This document shows positions 15,486 through 24,155 of a stretch of 64,000 nt of DNA, piece by piece. How positions within the stretch are numbered: position 1 is the first letter of the stretch; each line of letters opens with the position of its first letter. Under the pieces are notes generated by a model, which saw only the letters and a program-made list of their open reading frames with translations, was not told where the DNA came from and did not search any database. Both the position numbers and the translations under genes were made by a program. This DNA comes from GCA-2737665 sp044344795 (GTDB lineage Bacteria > Bacteroidota > Bacteroidia > Palsa-965). The DNA is taken from NCBI GenBank assembly GCA_044344795.1, contig JBIJCF010000005.1, forward strand, positions 52,556 to 116,555, in the 5' to 3' direction.

Positions 15486-16760
15486 ATGAAATTTTTACTT
15501 CTAACCGTAGCTGCAACACTAGGATTGGCAGCTGCAACAATGGCGCAAAACGTGCCTTCTTACGTGCCGACAAATGGTTTAGTTGGTTGGTGGCCTTTTA
15601 ACGGAAATGCTAATGATGAGAGTGGGAGTGGGAATAATGGCACGGTGAATGGAGCGACGCTTACATCAGATAGGTTCGGGAATATGAATAAGGCGTATAG
15701 CTTTAACGGTGTGAACAATTACATGCAATGCATGCAATCGGGTCCGATTGGTGTGCCATCAATAACTGTAGCATTTTGGACAAAAAATATCGGAAGTGGC
15801 TCAGGACATATAGTTTCCTGGGGAAATAATGGAATCAGTGGGGAAGACTTTAGAGTATTGACAAACGCATATGGTACATGTGCATCATCTTTAGGTGTTG
15901 ACAGTTACAACTCGGGGATAGCCTTTAACAATACTTTTTCATCAAACTCTTGAGATTTTTATGCTGTGATTTTTGATAGCTCAATTGGTAATAATATCAA
16001 TTCTGCTAGCGTCTATAAAAACGGAGTTCAAATCGGATTAACTTGCTTTAATCAAAATAATTCATCGATCAATATATCATCTGCTTTTCCAATATGCTTT
16101 GGAAAATATCACGGTACAATACCAACCGATTATTTATCTGGTATACTTGACGACATAGGAATCTGGAACAGAGTTTTAACTCAACAAGAAATAACCGCTT
16201 TATACAATGGTTGTCAACAAACTGTAAACTCTCAACCTGCCAGCCAAACAATCCCTGTTAGCAGTAACGCACAATTTACAGTTGGCTCGTCAGATCCAAG
16301 CGCCACTTTTCAGTGGCAAACTGATCTTGGCGTGGGTTTTCAAAATTTAAACAGTGTTGGGCAATATAGTGGAACTACTAACGACACATTGACTGTTTCT
16401 AATGTGACTATGAGTAATAACAATCAACCATTCCGTTGTATCATTACCTCCGGTTCGTGTACAGACACCTCAGCTGTAGCTGTATTAACAGTAAACAATA
16501 CGGTTGGCTCGAATGAAATATCTCCGGGAAGTTTATTCTCTGTGTTTCCGAATCCTGCACAAAATGTAATTAACCTTAAAGCAGACGCTACGCTGCTTGG
16601 CGAGTCTTACGCTATAATGGAGAACGCCGGAAGAACTGTTTTATCAGGAACCATTGCCTCCGAAACAACCATGATCGAGCTGGGAAATTTGTCCGGCGGT
16701 ATCTATATATTTAATATCGGCAAGAATATGAAACAACAGTTTAAAATCGTAAAACAATAA
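15486..16760 (+). pseudogene. LamG/T9SS secreted protein interrupted by an in-frame TGA
   Basis: Signal peptide (MKFLLLTVAATLGLAAATMA), then a LamG/concanavalin-like domain beginning GLVGWWPFNGNANDESG. The frame stops at TGA 15951-15953 and continues without a shift as DFYAVIFDSS and so on to 16760. The interrupted site reads SSNS-stop-DFYAVIFD; LamG domains usually have a tryptophan exactly there (W-h-x-x-A-V-V-F-D), so TGG to TGA is the simplest reading. After the LamG domain come an Ig-like region and a complete T9SS tail (FSVFPNPAQN ... GGIYIFNI ... FKIVKQ). The part after the stop has good coding character, so the mutation is recent or is a sequencing error. General recoding of TGA is excluded because other genes here end in TGA. 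The start at 15486 follows from the signal peptide. Confidence 0.82.
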
Positions 16761-16813
16761 CATACAAACGGTTGTATAACTTTTACCACGTTATCACAAC
16801 CATATACAAGCAG

Positions 16814-16853
16814 CAGCAGTGCGGAGGAGTTTCAATACTCCTCCGCACTGCTG
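16814..16853. terminator. 17-bp perfect hairpin after the LamG gene
   Basis: Arms CAGCAGTGCGGAGGAGT and ACTCCTCCGCACTGCTG separated by TTCAAT. It lies 54 bases after the stop. No long T-run follows (TCTTCATTT), so it is a terminator-like or mRNA-protecting hairpin. Confidence 0.6.
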
Positions 16854-16873
16854 TCTTCATTTAGTAAAACCTT

Positions 16874-17040
16874 GTGGCGTAGCCACTCTTAGGCAATGTA
16901 TCAGCCACAAACGAACAACCACAACACAAGTTTACTTGAGCCTATTAATACTGAATTGAAGGCGCACAATGCTTCCGTGGACACGAATCACCATGACGGT
17001 CAAGAGATGCGCAGGTTTAACTCCTTACTGAGCATTGTGC
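16874..17040. repeat. Non-coding stretch with inverted repeats
   Basis: The 465 bases between the LamG pseudogene and the CutA-like gene contain no gene that I can support. Visible structure: hairpin GTGGC-GTA-GCCAC at 16874-16886, and a 10-bp inverted repeat GCACAATGCT (16964-16973) with AGCATTGTGC (17031-17040) that encloses 57 bases with minor internal pairing. It could be a small structured RNA; evidence is weak. Confidence 0.35.
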
Positions 17041-17224
17041 TGGTTCGACGGCAACAACTGCATGCTTGTTGAGGTCGATCTAGTTATCACGATAAGAGAC
17101 GAATAAATGCTTCGCTCTTTATACACTTAAAGTTGCTTTTCTTAATTATTGCTAATTAATGCAACAGAAGCACACCTCGGCCAACAAAGTGCATGTATCT
17201 TGGTTTAACTTCAAACGATTGCTT

Positions 17225-17536
17225 ATGATACTCATGCATATTTCTTCTCCTAACCCGGAATTATTAAATCAAATTGCCGCGGCATTATTAAAAGAAAGAC
17301 TAGTGGCCGATGTGCGCATCGATGATATACGCCGCTTAACGCTACAAGATGAGAAATTAGTAACTGTGCCACGGTATTTACTGGCGTGTAAGACGAAGGC
17401 ATTGTTATTTAATACCATTGTTGAATATATCAGAGACCAGGTTTCACAAGAATTGCCCGAAATGTATGCGCTGCCTCTGGTGATGTGCGAAAAATCTCAG
17501 GAAGAACTCATTCGCTCCAGAACAAAAGCGGTATAG
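17225..17536 (+). CDS. CutA-like divalent cation tolerance protein
   Basis: 103 residues. The pattern of an alternating N-terminal helix (NPELLNQIAAALLKERLVADVRI) and a C-terminal half LLACKTKALLFNTIVEYIR ... LPEMYALPLV matches the CutA family, small trimeric ferredoxin-fold proteins linked to copper tolerance. The central Y-x-W-x-G strand of typical CutA is not evident, so it is a divergent member. The start is uncertain: ATG at 17225 or 17234; an upstream in-frame ATG at 17159 gives an unlikely N-terminus. It ends one base before the convergent metX. Confidence 0.6.
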   Translation: MILMHISSPNPELLNQIAAALLKERLVADVRIDDIRRLTLQDEKLVTVPRYLLACKTKALLFNTIVEYIRDQVSQELPEMYALPLVMCEKSQEELIRSRTKAV

Positions 17537-17537
17537 A

Positions 17538-18551
17538 CTATTTGCTTTTCAGGAAATCCTTAATAACTCTTCCGATAATTTCTCCTTCTACCAGAAAACC
17601 ATCATGACCAAAAGGTGAATCAATTTGCACGAGGCGTGATTGAGGAATATGTGCTGCAAGAAATTGTTGCTCCGCGATAGGACATAAAAAATCAGAACTA
17701 ATACCAACGACAACCGTTGGCGCCTGAATTTGACGCAATGCGAGCTCTACACTGCCACGTCCTCTTCCAACGTTATGACTGTCCATGGTTTTTGTGAGAG
17801 CGTGATAAGAGTATGCATTGAAACGATTCACCAACTTATCGCCCTGATAGTCGATATACGAAGACGCTTTGAAGTTATCAATTCGATCGTCAACGTCTGT
17901 TTGAGCAGCAACATAGGCCTCGTAACTTCTGTAAGTTAACATACCAATTGCACGCGCTGCTTTCAAACCCTTATTTCCCGCGTTTAAAGCACGTTCTCCA
18001 AACGTTACGTCTGCTTCAATGGCTAATCGCTGAGCCGTATGAATGGCAATGCCCCAAGCCGATTCTTTGGGTGATGTAGCTACAACCCCCAAATGTTGAA
18101 CTACATGTGGCTCTATTATTGCCCATTCCAAACATTGATACCCGCCCATCGATCCGCCCAAGAGCAAGTATATTTCATCAATTTGCAACGCTTTTCTCAA
18201 AATAGTAAGCGTGCTTACAATATCTCGAATGGTGAAATATCCGAAGTCGCTATAGTATGGCTTTTCTGTTTGGGGATTTATACTTAACGGCCCTGTTGAT
18301 CCATAACACGATCCCGGAATGTTAACACAAATAATAAAATACTCTTCGGGATTAATCGCCTTACCGGAACCAATTAGTCCGGGCCACCAATCTGCACAAT
18401 CCGCACTTGCGGTTAAAGCATGACAGACCCACACCACTCTCGAAATTCCTTTACGATAAGTTCCGTAGGTGTAATAGAACAGCTCGAGCTCTTGAAACGT
18501 TCTGCCCGTTTCTGCAGTAAATGAAGGAATAATGAATTTTTGTCCCGGCAT
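17538..18551 (-). CDS. metX: Homoserine O-acetyltransferase
   Basis: 337 residues. Alpha/beta hydrolase that acetylates homoserine from acetyl-CoA, the committed step towards methionine. Visible: the substrate-loop CHALTASADCADWW, the nucleophile elbow GGSMGG with S134, an acid D287 in VVGISSDFLCP and H316 in FGHDGF. The NIPGSCYGSTGP segment is typical of MetX. A few members with this fold use succinyl-CoA instead; that choice cannot be settled here. It is divergent from osmC-metZ with 65 bases between starts, room for promoters but not for a SAM riboswitch. Confidence 0.93.
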   Translation of the reverse strand: MPGQKFIIPSFTAETGRTFQELELFYYTYGTYRKGISRVVWVCHALTASADCADWWPGLIGSGKAINPEEYFIICVNIPGSCYGSTGPLSINPQTEKPYYSDFGYFTIRDIVSTLTILRKALQIDEIYLLLGGSMGGYQCLEWAIIEPHVVQHLGVVATSPKESAWGIAIHTAQRLAIEADVTFGERALNAGNKGLKAARAIGMLTYRSYEAYVAAQTDVDDRIDNFKASSYIDYQGDKLVNRFNAYSYHALTKTMDSHNVGRGRGSVELALRQIQAPTVVVGISSDFLCPIAEQQFLAAHIPQSRLVQIDSPFGHDGFLVEGEIIGRVIKDFLKSK

Positions 18552-18558
18552 ATGAGTT

Positions 18559-18566
18559 CAAATATA
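18559..18566 (-). promoter_or_regulatory. metX -7 promoter element TATATTTG
   Basis: Exact TAnnTTTG on the minus strand ending 7 bases before the metX ATG. It pairs with a divergent copy at 18592-18599, so the two promoters overlap in one ~60-base region and could be controlled together. Confidence 0.65.
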
Positions 18567-18591
18567 CTAAGCCTGCGCGATGCACATTTCC

Positions 18592-18599
18592 TATATTTG
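18592..18599 (+). promoter_or_regulatory. osmC-metZ -7 promoter element TATATTTG
   Basis: Exact TAnnTTTG, 17 bases before the OsmC ATG. Identical in sequence to the divergent metX element. Confidence 0.65.
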
Positions 18600-18616
18600 A
18601 TCATTAATTACAACTT

Positions 18617-19048
18617 ATGAAAGTTCAGTTAAATCGTTTAAATAATGCCTTCCATTTCGTGGCATCCGGCGAAGATGGAGTTTCCATGCACTTTGATGCG
18701 AATCCTGAAATTGGCGGTGAGGGCCTCGGTGTTCGTCCCATGCAAGCATTGCTGATGTCAATTGGCGGATGCAGTGCAATTGATATCATCATGATTCTGA
18801 ATAAACAGAAGCAGGTTATTACCGACTTCAAAATTGATATTGATGGTCAACGAGAAAAAGGTAAAGAACCGGCACTGTGGGAAAATGCGCATGTGGTTTA
18901 CAAGCTGGAAGGCACTATCGACGAAGAGAAAGCAAAACGTGCATGTGCCTTGTCTATGGAAAAATATTGCTCTGTATCCAAAACATTGGAAAAAGCGGGG
19001 GCAAGAATCACATGGGAAGTTTGGGTTAACGGAAATAAGATCAATTAA
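18617..19048 (+). CDS. OsmC family protein
   Basis: 143 residues. OsmC/Ohr-fold protein; both conserved thiols are present, C52 in MSIGGCSAID and C118 in MEKYCSVSKT, the pair that reduces organic hydroperoxides in Ohr/OsmC. The sequence is closer to the YhfA-like branch of the family, whose substrate is not settled. It is followed after 9 bases by metZ in the same direction and shares a divergent promoter region with metX, so it is probably co-expressed with sulfur amino-acid synthesis; a role with reactive sulfur species is possible but is inference. Confidence 0.88.
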   Translation: MKVQLNRLNNAFHFVASGEDGVSMHFDANPEIGGEGLGVRPMQALLMSIGGCSAIDIIMILNKQKQVITDFKIDIDGQREKGKEPALWENAHVVYKLEGTIDEEKAKRACALSMEKYCSVSKTLEKAGARITWEVWVNGNKIN

Positions 19049-19057
19049 TCGTTTAAG

Positions 19058-20221
19058 ATGAAACCGGAATCGAAAGCTATTCGAATTCAAACACCGCGCA
19101 CGGAAGAAAAGGAACATGCAACGCCCATGTATCTCACTTCAAGCTTTATGTTTGATAATGCGGAAGACATGCGGGCTGCATTTGCAGATGAGGTAGATGT
19201 AAATATATACAGTCGGTTCGTGAACCCGAATGTAACGGAGTTTGAAGAAAAATTGTGTGCGTTGGAAGGTACTGAAGCGTGTTTCGCAACAGCGTCAGGA
19301 ATGTCTGCTATTACAGCTTCGTTTCTTGCGTTTTTAAAAAGTGGTGATCATTTATTGGCATGTCGTTCTATTTTCGGCTCAACGCATACTGTCATTACGA
19401 AGTATTTACCTAAATGGGGAATTGAATATTCGTACGCTGATTTATCAAAACCGGAAGAGTGGCAATCGTTAATTCGTCCCAACACAAAAATGATTTTTGT
19501 AGAAACGCCGACTAATCCGGGATTAGATATCATTGATCTTGAATGGCTAGGGCAATTCGCACGAAAAAATAATGTGCTGCTTAATGTAGACAATTGTTTT
19601 GCAACACCCGCATTGCAGCAACCCGCGTTATACGGAGCTGATCTTATTACGCATTCCGCAACAAAGTTTATTGATGGACAAGGACGCGTAATGGGCGGTG
19701 CCGTTTTAGGGAAAAAAGAATTGATTAAAGAAGTGTATCTCTTTTGTCGAAGTACAGGACCATCTCTTTCACCATTCAATGCTTGGGTTTTATCGAAGAG
19801 TTTGGAAACACTTTTCATTCGCATGGAACGACATAGTTCGAATGCATTGAAGTTGGCAGGTTTACTCGAACATCACCCCAAAATTGCGCAGGTGAAATAT
19901 CCGTTCTTGCTATCTCATCCGCAATATGAAGTTGCCCGCAAACAAATGACAGCAGGAGGCGGCGTAATAACGTTTGAAATTAAAGGCGGCATCGAGGCTG
20001 GGAGAAAATTTCTGGATGCGATTAAAATGTGTTCTCTAACTGCTAATCTTGGAGATACACGAACAACTGTAACTCATCCCGCGTCAACTACCCACGCCAA
20101 ATTAAGTGAAGAAGAACGTTTCGCTGTTGGCATAACGCCCGGACTCGTTCGTGTATCCGTGGGGTTGGAACACATTACTGATATTGTTGCTGATATTGAA
20201 CAAGCACTGGAAAAAGTCTGA
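19058..20221 (+). CDS. metZ: O-acetyl/O-succinylhomoserine sulfhydrylase (Cys/Met metabolism PLP enzyme)
   Basis: 387 residues. Fold-type I PLP enzyme of the Cys/Met metabolism family. Visible: NIYSRFVNPNVTEFEEKL near the N-terminus, ATASGMSAI for cofactor phosphate binding, VETPTNPGLDIID, NCFATP, and the Schiff-base lysine K203 in THSATKFIDG. The sequence is most like O-succinylhomoserine sulfhydrylase (MetZ), which makes homocysteine directly from sulfide. With metX next door the natural substrate is probably O-acetylhomoserine. Cystathionine gamma-synthase activity cannot be ruled out. The 230 bases that follow hold no gene that I can support. Confidence 0.88.
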   Translation: MKPESKAIRIQTPRTEEKEHATPMYLTSSFMFDNAEDMRAAFADEVDVNIYSRFVNPNVTEFEEKLCALEGTEACFATASGMSAITASFLAFLKSGDHLLACRSIFGSTHTVITKYLPKWGIEYSYADLSKPEEWQSLIRPNTKMIFVETPTNPGLDIIDLEWLGQFARKNNVLLNVDNCFATPALQQPALYGADLITHSATKFIDGQGRVMGGAVLGKKELIKEVYLFCRSTGPSLSPFNAWVLSKSLETLFIRMERHSSNALKLAGLLEHHPKIAQVKYPFLLSHPQYEVARKQMTAGGGVITFEIKGGIEAGRKFLDAIKMCSLTANLGDTRTTVTHPASTTHAKLSEEERFAVGITPGLVRVSVGLEHITDIVADIEQALEKV

Positions 20222-20450
20222 GAACAAGCATCATCACATTAATTCACTTTCTTTATACAATTATTATAATACAGTTGCAGATATTAATACGCCCATAATC
20301 AGCGGCAGGAACAACAAGCTAATGGAAGAGTGTTTGAGATCGTCTACATTTCGGACTGCGATTCCACAGCAAAAGCGCGCAGGTTGAATTGTATCTCAAT
20401 CGCCGGTAATTTGATGCGAAAAATCATAATTTGTATATTACGAATACGAT

Positions 20451-22544
20451 ATGACTAATTTTTTAAAATATAGTTTCGCTATTTGCACGTCCGCGTTAAT
20501 AGTCAATGCAGTGTGCGCGCAATCCAAACAAAAAATAGATAGCCTCGAAAAGCAAACTTTTGTTGAACAAGTAGATAGTCAGCGCGTAAAACTTTACAAT
20601 AAAATCGCAGATGCATATCGTTATACTGATCCGAACAAAACGAAAGATTACGCCAGAAAAGCTATTGTTTTAGCTAAAAACACGAATTATCCGCAAGGTC
20701 TTGCTGACGGCTATAATTTACTGGCACAAGGTCATGAACAACAAGGTCTGTTCCCACAAGCACTCAGTTATTACGATTCATCTTTAGTGGTTTGGAAGAC
20801 GGCAAAAAGCAAATCAGGAGAAGCAAAAGTTCTTCTCAACATTTCGAACGTATACCAAAAAACTGCAGATTACGCTACAGCTGCAGATTATTGTTTGCAA
20901 TCATTACAAGCACAGGAAGAAATGAACAATACGTTTGGTATGGCTGTGTGCAAACTGACTTTGGGTAATATATTATACGGACAAGGTGAAAGTAAAACTG
21001 CTCTTGGATATTACATCGCAGCGCTGGAGTTAAATAGGACGTCGGAAAAAAATGAAATGTTTGAAGCCTCGGCCCTCACAAACATTGGAGCCATTTTCAA
21101 TCATCAAAAATTGTATGACTCTGCTTTAGTGTTTCATCGCCGCGCTTATAATTTGCTGTACAAAATCGGCGCTGATGCTAAAGTCGCAAGTTCTTTGAAT
21201 AACATTGCCTCTACGCTTGCATCACTTGGCTATAAAGACAGCGCCCTAATTTATGCGAGGGAGGCATACGCACTGAATATGAAATTGAGTCGTCCTGAGG
21301 GATTGGTAACTACCATGCGCGGAATGGGCAATCTTTTCAGCGATATGGGGCAACTTGATAGTGCATTATGGTACTATCAAAAAAGTCTGGCGGTCAGTAA
21401 AAGAGCAGGATTAAAGGAAGCTGTGTTGTCCGGCTATTGGGAACTCGCCGGGTTATTTGAAAAGAAAAAAATGGCTGATTCTGCATTGAAATATTTGCGA
21501 TTACATAGCGACCTGAACGATTCTTTACACGGCGAAAGCCAATTGCTGAAGCTGGAGCAAATGAAACAGAATTACGAGTTTCATAAGCAAGAGCAGGCAC
21601 AACAATTATTGCGGACTCAAAGTGAATTGGATGCTGCTGCATTGCGTAATAAAATCATGTTACTCATCATTGGATTGCTGGCAATAAGTTTATTGGCATT
21701 TCTGCTATTCCTACGTTTCAAAAACAAGAAAAAACTAGCAGAAGTGCTGGAACGTAAAAACGAAGAAATTACTCAACAAAAAGAAGAAATCACTGATAGT
21801 ATTAATTACGCTAAACGTATTCAGGAATCCATCTTACCACCACGACACGTTGTTAAGAAACTTCTTCCCGACTCTTTCATATTGTATATGCCTAAAGACA
21901 TTGTCTCCGGTGATTTTTATTGGGTGGAAGAACGCGGAACAAAAATTCACTTCGCCGCTGTCGACTGCACTGGCCACGGTGTGCCGGGAGCGTTGATGTC
22001 TGTTGTTGGTTTTAACATGTTGAATCAGGCGGTTCACGAAGCCGGATTTTCGAAGCCTTCGGATATATTGCAACATTTAGATTATGGCGTAAATAAACTC
22101 TTGAGGCAATCAACCGAAGAGAATACGGTTAAAGACGGTATGGATCTCGCATTGTGTTCACTAGATAAGAACAGCGGGAAAGTAGAATATGCCGGCGCGA
22201 TGAATCCTTTGTACGTGGTTAGGAACGGAGCGGTAATTCAATACAAAGCGGATAAATTCCCGATCGGAATTAATGTTGACGGCATTACCGACACATATAC
22301 CAATCACATAATTGATATACAAAAAGGTGATATGTTATATCTGTTTTCCGATGGCTATACCGATCAGTTTGGAGGGCCTAATGGGAAAAAGTTTAAACCC
22401 CAGCAATTCCGTGAACTACTTTGTGCCATTGCGAATTACCCTTGCGACGTTCAAGAAATTAAACTTCGTGAAGCATTCGAAAACTGGCGCGGAACGTTGG
22501 AACAAGTTGACGATGTGTGTGTAATAGGCGTTAGAATGCTGTAA
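20451..22544 (+). CDS. TPR protein with SpoIIE/PP2C-type phosphatase domain
   Basis: 697 residues. Signal peptide at about 1-24, then periplasmic TPR repeats (about 40-370; repeated G-x-x-x-x-A-L-x-Y-Y patterns), a short coiled segment, a membrane helix at about 401-422, a coiled coil (KKKLAEVLERKNEEITQQKEEITDSINYAKRIQESILPP) and a SpoIIE/PP2C-like phosphatase (about 465-697). Metal-binding acidic residues are visible in KDIVSGDFYW, AVDCTGHGVPGALMS and FSDGYTD. This architecture is frequent in Bacteroidota; it is thought to sense through TPRs and dephosphorylate Ser/Thr targets. It could oppose the kinases at 0.6-3.8 kb, but nothing in the sequence links them. Monocistronic. Confidence 0.92.
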   Translation: MTNFLKYSFAICTSALIVNAVCAQSKQKIDSLEKQTFVEQVDSQRVKLYNKIADAYRYTDPNKTKDYARKAIVLAKNTNYPQGLADGYNLLAQGHEQQGLFPQALSYYDSSLVVWKTAKSKSGEAKVLLNISNVYQKTADYATAADYCLQSLQAQEEMNNTFGMAVCKLTLGNILYGQGESKTALGYYIAALELNRTSEKNEMFEASALTNIGAIFNHQKLYDSALVFHRRAYNLLYKIGADAKVASSLNNIASTLASLGYKDSALIYAREAYALNMKLSRPEGLVTTMRGMGNLFSDMGQLDSALWYYQKSLAVSKRAGLKEAVLSGYWELAGLFEKKKMADSALKYLRLHSDLNDSLHGESQLLKLEQMKQNYEFHKQEQAQQLLRTQSELDAAALRNKIMLLIIGLLAISLLAFLLFLRFKNKKKLAEVLERKNEEITQQKEEITDSINYAKRIQESILPPRHVVKKLLPDSFILYMPKDIVSGDFYWVEERGTKIHFAAVDCTGHGVPGALMSVVGFNMLNQAVHEAGFSKPSDILQHLDYGVNKLLRQSTEENTVKDGMDLALCSLDKNSGKVEYAGAMNPLYVVRNGAVIQYKADKFPIGINVDGITDTYTNHIIDIQKGDMLYLFSDGYTDQFGGPNGKKFKPQQFRELLCAIANYPCDVQEIKLREAFENWRGTLEQVDDVCVIGVRML

Positions 22545-22915
22545 GTTGCTACTGTTGACAACACTTTAATAATCGCACTAGATATTTCTTTGCGGACGTG
22601 TTATCTACAAAGTTAGCAGCACAGCAGATGCATCATTTTCGTTAGCAAATTTTCTTGGTTGATTTTGATCTGTTGCAACTGATTAAATTCCCCTTTATTA
22701 TTCGGGCATGTTGTTGTTCAGGCGCATTTTCGTGAAAGCATACGACAATCTTAATTAGACGAGAGCTAAGACGGTCACACAACAAGATGTATACATGTTA
22801 CTAAATTCAGGTGGACCTTGTCGGCAAAAAACACAAATAAACCGGACGTATTTCTCTTATACGATAATTCCCACGTTCCATGTTAGAGGTCGCGGATTTA
22901 AAACATCCGCAACGT
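22545..22915. other. Intergenic region with no recognisable gene
   Basis: 370 bases between the convergent phosphatase and propeller genes. Only the hairpin at 22892-22910 stands out. No ORF of note, no tRNA. Confidence 0.6.
22892..22910 (-). terminator. Weak hairpin after the propeller gene
   Basis: 6-bp stem GCGGAT/ATCCGC with a 7-base loop, starting just after the minus-strand stop at 22916. No T-run, so termination is uncertain. Confidence 0.35.
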
Positions 22916-24154
22916 CTATTTTATAATAATACGAAGTACTGTTGTGCCTGCATCGCTTGCAATTTGCACCACATACATACCGGAAGGAACTTTTGGAACA
23001 TCAATCAAACTTCCTGTTACTCGATCCATTGAAACAACTTGTCCCGTTACACTACTCCAAACAACTGCCGCATTGATTAAATGAACAGATGATGAGATCT
23101 GCGCGCCGGAACGAGCGGGATTCGGAAAAACCTGTAAAGGTATAGTTATATTCCACTCTAATACAGTTGTTGGATTTTCATCTATACGAATCAAACCATG
23201 CTCTCGTGTTCCTAACCAAATAATATTATTCTTTTCCTTCTCTACACACTGAGTATATTCTCCCGGTAATGGCGAATTTGCAGTGTCCCAAATCGTGAAT
23301 GTAGATGGAGGTGTAAAGCGTATCAATCCACGTTGCATGGAACACATGTATTTCTGTTCCAGGGAATCTACCATCACATACGTCAATGCATTCGTCCCGA
23401 TTCCTGAATTGATCGTGTTGTACCAAGCCCAGAAATTAAAATCGTAATGCACCATTAACCCGCCTGCCGGAGAAGCATACCAACGATTTCCGGTAGAATC
23501 CATCACCAGACGAACCGCACTGTTATCAGGCAATCCGTGAGATACGATAGTATACGATGTGAATACCGTATCATTAAACTCATACATTCCTCCGTTGATC
23601 GTAGAAAAAAACTTCCTATTGTCATCACCTATCACGATAGAAGTTATGTTGGTTGACAATAAAGATGCGTTCAAAAAATTCCAAACTTCCCATGTTGTAT
23701 CACGATCAAATTTCGCGAGTCCGTCTGTTGTGCCCATCCAAACATTGCCATCGTGATCAAAAGCAAATGATCGAACAAAATCATTCGGCAATTCTGAATT
23801 ACCGGTATTATAATTCACCCAATTCGCGCCGTCAAAATGAAATGCTCCTGATTGAGTTGTCCCGATCCATAATGTCCGGTTCGTATCCAACGCCAATGAG
23901 ACCACATAGTTGTCGGTAAGCGGTGAATTAGAAGTATTGTAAATAGTCCAGCTGGTGTCGTTAAATAGCGCCAGCCCGTTATCGGTACCCACCCACTTTT
24001 TGTGTCCGTCAATTACCAGGCATTTGATATTGTTTTCCGGAATGGGCGAATTACTCATGTTGTAAAACGTCCACGACGTTTGGCCGGATAAAACAATGCT
24101 CCTGCTGCAGAGGAGCAACAGGAGCACTGAATACTTTGCTATTTTATGCATCAT
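22916..24154 (-). CDS. Secreted two-component-regulator-type beta-propeller protein with T9SS tail
   Basis: 412 residues. Signal peptide of about 24 residues ending before QTSW. Residues ~25-325 are repeats of about 45-50 residues with W-x-x-Y-N-x-x-N-S-x-x-x and x-x-W-x-G-T-x-x-G-L-A-x-F signatures, as in the Reg_prop propellers of hybrid two-component sensors, but here without kinase or membrane anchor. The last ~85 residues are a T9SS sorting domain (VFPNPARSG ... VPSGMYVVQI ... LRIIIK). The gene begins one base after the stop of the lysyl-oxidase-like gene, so both are probably one operon. A surface ligand-binding or scaffold role is inference. Confidence 0.88.
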   Translation of the reverse strand: MMHKIAKYSVLLLLLCSRSIVLSGQTSWTFYNMSNSPIPENNIKCLVIDGHKKWVGTDNGLALFNDTSWTIYNTSNSPLTDNYVVSLALDTNRTLWIGTTQSGAFHFDGANWVNYNTGNSELPNDFVRSFAFDHDGNVWMGTTDGLAKFDRDTTWEVWNFLNASLLSTNITSIVIGDDNRKFFSTINGGMYEFNDTVFTSYTIVSHGLPDNSAVRLVMDSTGNRWYASPAGGLMVHYDFNFWAWYNTINSGIGTNALTYVMVDSLEQKYMCSMQRGLIRFTPPSTFTIWDTANSPLPGEYTQCVEKEKNNIIWLGTREHGLIRIDENPTTVLEWNITIPLQVFPNPARSGAQISSSVHLINAAVVWSSVTGQVVSMDRVTGSLIDVPKVPSGMYVVQIASDAGTTVLRIIIK

Positions 24155-24155
24155 A

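Noticed and set aside
15951..15953. TGA read as an amino acid (recoding or selenocysteine)
   Set aside because: Other genes here end in TGA, and no SECIS-type hairpin follows; a nonsense change of TGG is simpler.
18552..18616. SAM riboswitch between metX and osmC
   Set aside because: Only 65 bases with two promoter elements; no room and no conserved core.
19348..19824. 158-codon open frame antisense to metZ
   Set aside because: Lies wholly inside a conserved PLP enzyme; composition is that of a shadow frame.
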